Shown here: one piece after another, positions 53,574 through 64,000 of the stretch
Layout of the letters: every line of letters starts with the position of its first letter
Position numbering within the stretch: the first letter of the stretch is position 1
DNA from: Tanytarsus gracilentus
Lineage: Eukaryota; Arthropoda; Insecta; Diptera; Chironomidae
DNA: 64,000 bases
Assembly: GCA_038502055.1 (NCBI GenBank)
Contig: JAXRKN010000044.1
Coordinates: 9,859,501-9,923,500, forward strand
Direction of reading: 5' to 3'
Notes under the pieces: generated by a model
What the model saw: only the letters and a program-made list of their open reading frames with translations
Told to the model about the DNA's origin: nothing
Databases searched by the model: none
Made by a program: the position numbers and the translations under genes

Positions 53574-55235
53574 AAAATACAAAATTTTTTTAAGTTTAAA
53601 CCGATTAAAAAATTATAAAATGTAAATTTTCTTTTTATTTTATTTTCTTTTCTAAATTAGTTAAGAAAGTTTTATTTTTTCTTATTTTTTTGCCCTTTTT
53701 TGTAAATTTATTGTTTAATTTGGTAAAAAAATTCTTTTGAAAATTAGTGTAATGTTTGATTATCCGACCGTAATTTCCCTTGACGAATCTTGGAGATTTT
53801 ATTTCCCGTTTGATTATGTTTTTTGCATTTTTTATTAATTCTAACAAGAATTAACTCTTTCTAAAATTATTGTTTATTTCATCTTTGGTAACATGAATGT
53901 TTTTGCACTTCTTCTCTCGCTGTCTTTAATCTTGTCACTGTATGAAAATGAATTGGGGGTACGACAGTGAGAACGCATGATTATCGAGGGAAGAGGGTAA
54001 GTGGTGAAGTTGATGGTGTTGAAGTATTGGAGCGCATGTAAGAATTTTTTTTAAATATTTTTTGACCGTTTTTTTACACAACATCTGTTGCTTCGCAACA
54101 GCTGTTGATGTCAGTCGTGAACGACCGAGAGAGAGCTAAATTAGATTGTGAGAGTAAGAGAGAAGGGAGAAAAAAACAATTGAAATGCAGATCGAACCCT
54201 TAAAAAATGAAGAAGATTTTTTTAAATTGAAAAATTTTATTACTTTTAAGCAATTGTGTATAATTTTATTGCACATAAGCAAAGTTTTTAATCAAATTCA
54301 CTTTTATTGCCATGATGACAATAACAAAATTATGTCAATACAACAAAGTTTACGCATGCCAAAGCTTTAATCAAACAAATTATAACAAAATGCTTTACAA
54401 TAAAACTAAAAATCTTTAACACGCAAACGTGAATTTATTTAAATATTAATTTTTCTATGCATGCCATACAGAAGAAAACTTTTACGTTGACGGCCGCATT
54501 TTTTTTGTTTTTATTTCGTCTAAATATTCTTTTACTTTTTTGCTTTTAATGGCATTCATTGATATGCTTAATAGGTTCTCAGCATTATTTACAGAAGACT
54601 CGAAATGATTATGATGAGATTGTTAATGTTGACATAAGAAGCATTTGCATAATGCCGCTGACATGTTGAGACAATGGCCACAAAATAAATGGAGCAATTA
54701 TGCTGAATAATTTGAGGTTATTAGATGCATATTAAAGAGATGAGAGAAAAAAATTCCGTGTTTTTAAATTGTTGCAAAAATGCGAGATTTAAAAATGTCT
54801 TTATGAACTTTTTAAATTTTATTTTTTCTGTAAAAAATTCCTCGAATCCATTAAGGTAAAACCACACAAGATCACGTTACTGACAACAACAACAAAAACC
54901 ATCATAACAATAAATGAAAAACTTTTCTTAAGTGAAAAATGAATGAATGTCAAATACACATGTTGGTTGCATGTCTCAGCACACGCAAGCATATCCGCAA
55001 ATATAACAATTGACATCAAGAATTCTAATTTGTAAACTTTTTGAAATAAAACCAGTTGATGGAGGGACAAGCAGGGCATAAAATCCTTGTGATTTTTAGT
55101 TTTTTAGTTTTTATGAAAATTTTCCTCATCATCGATCAATTTAAGAGATTTAAGTGCGTATTGTATGCTTGATGTGAAAAGAACCACTCTCCATACATTT
55201 ATAAACCTTTTTATAAAATTCAATTTTGAAAAATT

Positions 55236-55310
55236 CCAGGGATGAGAACTCCAAATTTTGCGGTCAAATACAGACACTCTCGGCCTAAAAAAATGAAGTT
55301 TAGACCCTGA
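55236..55310. mobile_element. Short hAT-type remnant (75 bp) with 8-bp target duplication
   Basis: It starts CCAGGGATGAGAACTCCAAA and goes on to TTTTGCGG, matching the reverse-complemented right end of the element at 48361-48628 for about 28 bases. The other end is ...TAGACCCTGA, which supplies the CCCTG of a hAT terminus but not the full inverted repeat. GAAAAATT flanks both sides (55228-55235 and 55311-55318), an exact 8-bp duplication. It is either an internally deleted copy with a diverged second terminus or a distinct small family. Confidence 0.75.
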
Positions 55311-56924
55311 GAAAAATTAATTTTCATGTTAGGTTAAATAGGAGAAAATTCATTTGAAGATAAATGAAATTTAATTTTTATAGAAATGTTAAAAAAATTG
55401 AGGCGTTTTTAAATCATTTCTAAATGAAAAAAATCATGAACGCAAACCAAAGAATCCTCACAGATCTCAATTTTCTAATTCATACTTAATTATAACTTCC
55501 TTAACAACTCTTTCGGACATTCTCATGAATCAATATTTGCACTGTTGTTAATAGTGAGACAACACAAATAATTTATCACGCACTGTGCGTTAAAGCAGGA
55601 AAACATAAAAAATAGGTTACCCAATTTGTCTTCCTTACGGTTTTTCTCTCTCCCACGCAAACACAAATTTTCTCAGAATGATTTTCAGTCGATTCATTGA
55701 ATTTCTATTGTGCTCCTTAATGCATGAATAAAAAACAGATTTTATGATGAAAATTGACGATACACTTTTTGATAATGCGATTCATTTGGCTGAAAAAAGG
55801 GGAAAATTCATTTATCATCAATGAACATCCTGATGGGTTACACATTGTCTCTTTATCTTCTTTCATGGCTTACTTCCGATGCGTAATTGATAGATTCTCG
55901 ACTCAAAGATAGCAGAGGTTGAAGAATGAATCGAAGTTATGTCGTTAAGTTAAATTGATGGCGATGATTAACAAAAAAAGTTTATAAAAGAGGAAGTGTG
56001 GGTGGAAAATCACCTGTTTTACTCAATTTGCGTCTCAACCAACTTCACACTCACAACCCATGTGAAGAAATGAACGTAAATATGGAGTGAATGAGATAGA
56101 AATTGATAAATCACGACAGATATCCCGAGACCGGAGGGAGAAATAAATTGAAAATGAATTTCTTCGCTCGACAAATATACACGAAAGTGTATTTATAACA
56201 ATATACGCTCATGATATATTATTGTCGCTCTATGAAAAAGAAAAATCCATAAAATGAACACGAAATCGTACAAAAGTAATGATGTGGACAAATTGGATTA
56301 TTGTTGTCGATTCTGTTGTGTGCAAAAAAAAGAGAGAAAAAACTGAATGTACTTTAATTCGATTTTGTTACAGGAGAAAACCTAACTATCGATTGGAGGT
56401 CGACAAAAATAGAGAAATCGAGTCGTTGACAACCATGTCGAAGTCATTTCGTTAATTTGCTTCCTTTAATTCAATTAGAGTCGAAATGAACATCTTCGTT
56501 CACTTGAAAAGTAAATTGAAATATTTGTAAAACACGTGGAATTTGTTAAAGTTTTTTAAATTTATATTTAACACAAATTTTTTTAACAAACTCTAAATTT
56601 TTGATTAATTTTGAAGTTTTAATTTTTTAGTTCATTGAGTTTTTTTGCATTTCTTGCATAATTTTAAAACTTCACTTCAGCAACATCAGGCAGCTTTTCC
56701 TTCTCATTTTCTTCATCCGCTCGATATCATTCTGAAGTTCTTTCCTGTCTCAATGACATTTCCTCGCACATTTTTGCTTAACATACATTTACAGGCCTAA
56801 ATGACATCAGAATATTTTTTTTTCTATTACAGTAATTGATGAATGCAGGAAGTTTATATTGATTTTCACTTCACCCAACTTTTGGTGTTCATTAACATTG
56901 TTGGTTTGAAATGAAAAATTTAAA

Positions 56925-59059
56925 TTATTCATCTAAATTTTTTCGTTGAAAATTTCTTAAATTTTCTCTTAACATTTCAATTTCATGAACATTTAAATCA
57001 ACCCTTTGAGTCATTTCATTTATTTTTTGTTCTAATTCATTCAAAGTTGCAAAGTTATTGACTTTTTTGGCCCAGACATTATTCGCTTCAATGTCTTTCA
57101 TCCTTCTAACTTCAACTAATTTTTGACGTGATAAAAGTTGAAAAATTCCAATGAAAAAGAAATAAAATAACTCCACAATTGAGAGCAGTGAGCATCCCAT
57201 GAACAATCCTAAAAGACCGCCAAAGTCCGAAATAACTATTTTTTTAGAAAATTAAAAAATATTAGAATTTCGCTTTCTATTGGAAACGGTATTTTGAAAA
57301 TTCTCTTTTTTGTCCTTTGCCTAAAAATAAAATTTGAAATTTTGCTTCATTGCGTACAAATACTTCAAGCTTCACATGCGTGACCGAGACACGGAAAATG
57401 TGAGCTAAAGGGTTAAAAATAAAAAGCGCAGCCTTCACAAAAGAGGCGAATGCAGTTTAACTGAGAACTTTTTGTACCGGGCAGCCACTTTTTTAATTTT
57501 ACCTTAATAAAATTTAGAGATTTCTCACAGTTTTGAATTTTGTACGACACGAAATTTTCAGTTTCTTCTACGACATCACTTTTATGCATTAATGAAATAA
57601 AAACAGTTGCCGAACTAGAAAAAATATAATTATTAAAATTTAAAATCTATGTAACTTTAGCTTACTTTTTGAGATTTAGGTCATCACTCGATATATCTTT
57701 ATTCCATTGTGTTTTGTATACTTTGTAAGAATATTTAACATCATCACATGGTGGATAACAGTTGCAGGTTGAAAGTGGCACATTTTCAACGCAGTGCAAA
57801 CTACTTAAGTTACATACCTTTGTTGCTTGATCGCGTGGCATGGAAAATTTAACACAACCACATCCTTGTAAAGTAGAATTCACTTGACATTCCCACTCAC
57901 AATGAGATTTTGAATAACTCTTGAAAAATTTCAATTTAATTTCGTCCTCAAAAAAACACTTTCGGATGCTTGGCGGAAATGCTTTCAAAGCTTTGTCAGT
58001 TTTATGACTTTGTATTGAAATTTCGATTTGAGAATATTCGTCGTGATTAACCAAAATATAATCGTGATATGGTGTCACAATTTCATTTGGTTTGTGTACA
58101 ATTGTTGCGAAATGTTTTGCCAAACAAAAGTTTTCTTTGTCCATCTCATTGAGCACTGCCTGAATCTGGTGTACAAAGCCGCGAAATGCTTTTCTAGGAA
58201 AATTAAAATTATCGAGTAAAAAACCATTTTCGGGCGTCCATAATGGCCTGGTTTCGTTTGTGTATTTTGATAAAATCTCTTGTAAGTCATCATGATATAT
58301 TTTCGTGTTAAAAATCATGTTTGCACTCAGCGTGTTGAAAGTGTGGCAAATACCCAAATATGATAAAGTTTTATTAAGTGAACAATCACCATTGCACCAA
58401 GGAAAAAGTTTACCGCTCTTAAAAATTTTTTTTTTTTTAAATTCTAAAAGTATATTTTTTACCAACCTGCAATTTAGTTTGATTAACAGTATCGAGGACA
58501 TCAATATTGTCAATGTCATACTCTTTACATACATCACGGACCATATCATAGCTAAGATCTTTGGGATAGCACCAGTGAAGGTTTGCTGCTAGGGTTAAAC
58601 AATCTTCTCTGGACACATTAAACTTTGTCTTTTTTACCCATTTATCCGTGAGTTTAAGAATATTTACGGAACTATTATGAGCAAAAATATTTGGACAAAT
58701 TGTTACCGCTGGAAATGGAAATTCGGTTGCATTTCGATCTCGAGCTTTCATCACAATATCTGGATTCTTAAAAAATGCAATTGTTTGTAATTTTTGTTAT
58801 AATTTATACAGTACAAGAACTTAAAAACGGATTTTCGGGTTGGTATAAAAAGGACAAGGAAAATATTTTTTTTGCCTACCCATTGCCATTTTTCATACGC
58901 CGAATAGATGTAAAAACCAAAACCACAAAATGAAAAAATTGTTGCAAAAAACCAAAACAATTGAGAAGTTCTGATTTTATCTGCCGAAAAAATATATTTT
59001 AATCCATGAATGGAACTTTCTGCACCAAAATGAATCATGACTTTCCTTGTGAGATTCAT
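56925..59059 (-). CDS. Pickpocket-family DEG/ENaC sodium channel subunit, five exons, complete
   Basis: This is a trimeric amiloride-sensitive-type cation channel subunit of the plasma membrane. Insect pickpocket proteins act in chemosensation, mechanosensation, nociception or fluid transport. The exons are 59059-58880, 58766-58467, 58417-57666, 57614-57529 and 57235-56925, in frame throughout, giving 542 aa, normal for the family. The N terminus has the SSIHGLKY motif (H18, G19). TM1 is about 34-55. FPFPAVTIC lies at 76-84 and GICHTFN at 182-188. A Cys-rich extracellular region follows (CEWEC, GCGCVKFSMP, CNCYPPC). FISDFGGLLGLFMGCSLLSI at 440-459 includes the GxS selectivity filter (GCS, 453-455), and TM2 runs to about 471. 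The cytoplasmic tail is Glu/Lys/Asn-rich and heptad-like. I chose the GTGAGA donor at 57528 over GTAAAA at 57502 because only it joins NFISDFGG in frame. Which ppk orthologue it is cannot be said. Confidence 0.9.
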
Positions 59060-62000
59060 TAATAGTTTTGAGCTTTAGTATTTTTTCTTGATAGAAAGTG
59101 TAAGAATTTTCATTCTTTTGTGATTAATAAATAAAAGTATTGTTCTGATAAAAAAATTGTTGTATTTTCGTGAAATGGTGATACTAATTGTGATTGATAA
59201 GATAGTAAAATATATTTAAATAACTTGATTCGTGTTAAGTAAAGTTTAAACATTATTAATTGCAATTCTAATTGGATGTTAGTATATTACCTGAAAACAT
59301 ATTTAAACAAAAAAAACTTTGACATTCTACTTTTATGGAAATTATTAATTTCATTTTTATTTACTTGAAATTTCGATAAACACAAATTAAACATACATAT
59401 TGAGTTTGAATATCTTTTTATTACATTTTTTCTTCTTTAATATCATTCAATTTAAGATTCGATAATTTAATGATTATTGGTTTGATGTTGAAATTTATTA
59501 ATTGAAGATTTTGCTACTTTTTTTGTTCGGCGAACTAATCACTCGCGATTATCTTTTAGAGTGACTAAAAAATCTTCTTGAGAATGAGACTATAATTTTA
59601 AAAATATGTCGGCTAATGACTGCTGTTAAACATTTTGCTGATAAATACTTGTTGAATGAATTTTCTTGCATGTTGTGACATTTGAATCGATTTAAATTAT
59701 TTGACATTTAATTTAAAATTTTACGCCGAGCAGCAAAGTGCTCGATAATTTTTTAATACATGAAGAAAACATTTCATTAAAAGTGTGATTAAAATTTTTT
59801 GTCAAGAAATTTTGATTTTTCTCATAAAAGACTTTCAATAATTTTGCTACATTTCAAAATATTTTTTAATTGTTCATTACGAATCAAATAAATTTTTCTT
59901 ACTAAACAACTTCTTGATTTTCAAAGTTCCATTCAAATTTTACTATCCATACCAACCTTTAAATTTTTAAGCAATTTTAATTTTCATATTTATTGCACAT
60001 GTGTTGAGTAATTTAAGTTAAATTATTAGACGTGAAAATTATTGATATTATTATAAGCGACAAAAACACATTTTTAACCTCCTGGAATTTATTCACAACA
60101 GCAAATTGATGATTTTCTATTTTCACTTAATTCAGCCCAAAAACTATTTTTTATTTCATAAATTTTTATGGAAGAAATTGTTTTTAATTACGAAATTCAC
60201 TAATTGTTCTTTTATGTGATTTCATTGGAGACGTTTGTGAAATATTTTTTTAACATTTTTATGCTAAATATATTTTTTTATTTCTTTCTCTCGGTTTTTT
60301 TTTCTCTTTTAAAATACAACTTTTATAAAATTTGGCCCATTTTTAGTTGTTGTTGTTGCTGTGCATCATTTTTGCATTGAATGACTCATCATGATTATAA
60401 AATGCGCATTTTCATCTTTTTAAAATATTAAATGTGAGTTTTTCGCTTACACTTTTTTGATTTTCCATTTTTTTTTATTTATAAATATTTTTTAATATTT
60501 AATTACTAAAATTTTTCTCATTTTTTTTTGTTATCACATTTGGCAGGAATTTTATATAACTTCGTTCGTTCAATGTTCCATCATCATTGCAAATTCACAA
60601 TTTTGCTATCCATCCTCGCATCTCGTCCCCCCATTTTGAATTCTGCTAATTTTTTTTTGTGTCACCAATCGCAATTCATTCGAACTATTTTTGAAATCAA
60701 AAACGACAATCTATAAAACCGAAACCAAATTGTGAATTCAATTTCGTTTGGAGAAAATGGTGATACATATTCTTTTTTTTACGTTATATGCAAAAATGTC
60801 TGTGAGAAAATTGTGCAATATATTTGGTGATTATAAGAAAATGGAGAGAAAGTAAGAAAAGATTGTGAGTGTGAGAAAAGAAAGTGCCTTGAAAAAGGAT
60901 TGAAGACATTCTGAAGTATTAAAGAGACTTAAGTTCTACCAAATGCTAATGAAAATATATTAAAGTAGAGTTCGAAGAGAAAGAAAACCTTGCAATTTTC
61001 TATTTTATCAAGAAAATTGTCAAAAATTTATGGAAATATTGATTTATGAAAAATAATTTTTCTCTTTCAGCACAAATTGACTCAGAAATATTTTCGAGTT
61101 TTCTTGAGCTGCTATCGAGAAAAAAATTCTCATAAATGCGTGAAAGTTGAGTCTTAAAAAGTTTTCATCTATAAACTAATTAAATGCATTTATGATCATT
61201 TTATTTATTTACAATAATTCAAGGTAGAGTTGTGAGATATTTGCTATACTTTATCGTTTTTTAAATACTGCTGAAAGAGATAGTGAAGAAGATTAATTAA
61301 AGGAAAATTATTTCTTTTGCTTTCTCACAATAAATTTAAAATTTTATACGAATACGATTAATTTGGAAACTCGACTATAAACTAATTCCCATACATATGA
61401 TTAACTTTTTTTTATGCAACATAACTTTCATCATTTTTTTAGGGATTAAATAGGATTGTAATAAACATCAATTTTATAAAATTTAATTAATTTGTTAAAT
61501 CTCACTTTGACTTTTCTGTGCATATAATGAGCGTCACGTGTGTAATGAAAATTCGACAAGTGAGTAAAAAGTATTGAGGAAAGAACGCAACAAACATTAA
61601 AAACTGTCATCGTGTTTACACATTCAGATAGAAAGTGAAAGTTTCGTTTAAAAGATTTGGAGAAAATTGAGTAAAGCATTTTTGTGTGTGTGGTTGTGAT
61701 GGACATCATTTTCAACTAGAAATATTCAAAGAGAACTACTGAGATATAAATTTTCATTTAATTTTCTTTTTCATCTAATAGACAGCGCTCATGATGGAAA
61801 TCAAAAAATTCTTCTTCTATTTCCATTTTACCTACAAATTCTTTGCATTTCATTTACATTCATACATTGCTACAGTTTTTTTTGGTGTCTATCATCATCA
61901 TAAAATATTTTATGTCCTCAAAAAATTTACTTTGAGCTGCAACGAGTGGAAGTTTAATAATTGATTTTTTATTTTACCCTCAAAAAGCGGAAAATTAAAA

Positions 62001-64000
62001 TTATTTTGAGGAATTGAAATAAAGTTTTTCAAATGTGCCGCCAGGGTCGTGATCTTTCCTTAACTCGTCATTTCTATCTTTATCTCTAATGGAGCTTCAT
62101 GATGTGATCGTTGTTGTGTAATTTTCATATATGCAATGGAATTTTATCCTCTGTGATACGAGAATTCTTTAAATTTAATTTATTTTTTTCCTATAAAAAT
62201 TTCATTTCACTTTTCTTGATCTATAAAAGCATGTAAATTTGTGACTTTAGGCCCTATTGCGTCTTCTTATTATTAAGGAGTTTTTTTTTCTTGTAAAAAT
62301 TTTTCTTTCACACTTTCTTTTTACAACACTTTTTTTTGGGGTTGGTGATGAAAATTCTTCCGAGAGAAAATTGCTTGAAGTTATGTGCGAAAATATTCGA
62401 AAAATTCAACTCGATGAACATTTTGTGAATAAATTAAAGTCGCATCTAGACGTACGAGTTACCTTTTGAATGCCTTTAGAGGTTAGATAGGGTAACTAAT
62501 AAATTAGAAAATCAGACGCAAAAAAGTCGCGAGAATAAAATTCTTTATCATTTTCATAAGTTTGAAAATTTGTTTTCTTCAATATCGATTTTTGTTGTCG
62601 CTGCTGCTTAAAAACTTCTTTTTTGTATTCTCATGTGAGTCAATATTGCTTTTGGATCTTTGAACTGAAGAAAAGTTTGTGCTAGAAAAAGTTGTATATC
62701 TTGATATTTTTTTTTGTTTTTCTTATCGCATTTTGGTGGAAAATTATTTTGTGTCATTTTCAATTATTGATGTGAAAAGTGGAATTATTATTTTTGGCGT
62801 TTTGAAATTCCCTAGTGGCACAAATTTTTTTACAAACAATCCTACGCCACTTGGGTCCACTTGATCACCCTAAATAATTTCACTTTCATTCATCACTTAA
62901 TAAAAAGTCCAAATCGATCATAATTAAATGAGAAATTTAATCTTTTTTCATCGTCTGTAAAGAGAAACAGTCTGTGTTTTATTTTCTACGTCATTATATA
63001 GAAAGTCATTTCATGATCTCTAATGTCGATCTTAATTTATTGTGATGATATTCACACATTAGCTAAGATTATTCTTAAAATTTCTGTTAACATCGTTCGC
63101 ACTTTTTCCATTTCATGCATAGAGTATATAAATTTTTTTAAGTTTTTTCATCTACGATTAAACTGGTCTCGTTTCTCTCGATTTGAGTGATGAAGAAATT
63201 TGATCGAGATTAAAAATTAGAGAAAATTTTATCAATTTTTAATCTCAACCAAATACTCTTCGCAAACAATTTCAAGAGAATTTAAGAGTGAGTCAAAATA
63301 TAGTTTTGTAGGTGGGATTTTTGTCGATCTTTCACTTTTTATTTTTATACGAAATTCACTTTTTTTGTGTCACTTAAAGTCTTCAAAATGCTTTACAGAA
63401 AAAATGGAAAATTTTCCGAAAATGAGTGAACTTAGAAGATTGGAGAATGGTACGAGATGAGAGAAAAAGATTTCGTTTATTTCACAAATTCCACTTTTTA
63501 CTTGGGTCATCACATGGGAATTTCAGATAGCACCGCATCGTAATTTAAAAGAAATTTTTATTCCTCGATCCCTATAAAAATTTTAAAACCTTCCACAAAA
63601 AAGAGTAACTTCCATTCACGTGGATTTGTGAGCCCTTAAGGTCAATAAAGGTCAATTCCTTAAGGTAAAGCGCAGAGTTCACAAATTTTCATTTAGTTTT
63701 TAAGGGGTTTGGAAATCTTTTAAAAACATTTTTAATAATGAAAAATTTAGGATTTTTTTGACCAACTCTAGAAACAATTTTTTTATCATAAAACTTTTTA
63801 CTCATCTCTCACCAACTTCCAACATCCTCAATTTCTACTTTTCTAAAGAAACTCAAAAGTTTTTCTCTCTAGACATTTAGATAGAAAAATTTTCTAACAT
63901 CATTTTTTGGTTGGCTCGGAAAAACTATTTCTGCATTTTTTTTTTCTTGGTATTTAAATAGACACACATTTTTTTTACTTCATTTAATTTAAATATTGAA
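59060..64000. other. Non-coding interval upstream of the ppk gene
   Basis: The promoter of the ppk gene should lie in its first few hundred bases, but I see no clear TATA or initiator. The remainder is AT-rich with T-runs and no supported coding exon. Open frames at 60528-60716 and 62257-62469 (plus) and 61446-61715 (minus) lack recognisable motifs. No RNA gene is evident. Confidence 0.55.

Larger units (their letters stand above)
51031..56924. other. Non-coding interval between Ggamma30A and the ppk gene
   Basis: This is AT-rich DNA with no supported gene. Two mobile-element remnants (53.4-53.6 kb and 55.2 kb) are listed separately. Around 53900-54180 there is a less AT-rich patch with a hairpin (CTGTTGCTTCGCAACAG near 54086), GTCGTGAACGAC and a GAGAGAGAG run. 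It may be regulatory or transcribed, but I cannot assign it. Confidence 0.55.

Noticed and set aside
57503..57528. Extension of ppk exon 4 to the GTAAAA donor at 57502
   Set aside because: It ends in phase 0, whereas the next exon needs a one-base carry to read FISDFGGLLG. The GTGAGA donor at 57528 fits.

Overview
The window looks like nuclear DNA of an insect, most likely a dipteran. It is very AT-rich with T/A-rich spacers. Introns inside genes are mostly 49-60 bp with GT/AG borders. The four recognisable protein genes are insect-type: the insulin receptor substrate chico, the piRNA Argonaute AGO3, the G-protein gamma subunit Ggamma30A, and a pickpocket-family DEG/ENaC channel. I cannot name the species. 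A nematoceran fly such as a midge would fit the compact gene structure and base composition, but that is inference.

Layout: (1) 1-4450, plus strand: the C-terminal part of chico in five exons. It runs in from outside the window, so the PH and PTB domains are not visible. (2) 4.45-21.8 kb: the chico 3' region, then long AT-rich non-coding DNA with one foldback (MITE-like) composite at 13.3-14.3 kb and a three-copy 23-bp tandem repeat at 18.3 kb. (3) 21.8-25.1 kb, minus strand: a complete seven-exon AGO3 of 1014 codons with an intact slicer tetrad. (4) 28.0-50.7 kb, minus strand: Ggamma30A. Its tiny 64-aa protein is encoded by two exons about 15 kb apart, and a probable 5' UTR exon lies near 50.4-50.7 kb. 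The large introns contain a suspicious poly-A tract (31.4-31.9 kb) and a hAT-type non-autonomous element that carries a 21-copy decamer minisatellite (48.4-48.6 kb). (5) 50.7-56.9 kb: non-coding DNA with a long inverted-repeat element (53.4-53.6 kb) and a second, 75-bp hAT-type remnant (55.2 kb). (6) 56.9-59.1 kb, minus strand: a complete five-exon pickpocket-type sodium channel subunit of 542 aa. (7) 59.1-64.0 kb: AT-rich DNA in which I see no gene.

The four genes act in unrelated processes: insulin/PI3K signalling, transposon silencing, heterotrimeric G-protein signalling and ion transport/sensation. There is no operon-like relationship. I found no convincing evidence of a wholly new multi-gene system. 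The most distinctive findings are the small mobile elements, two of them with 8-bp target duplications, and an over-represented short motif (CATCCCTT / AAGGGATG) scattered on both strands. Exon borders were read by eye from splice consensus, reading-frame continuity and remembered family motifs; no database search was possible.
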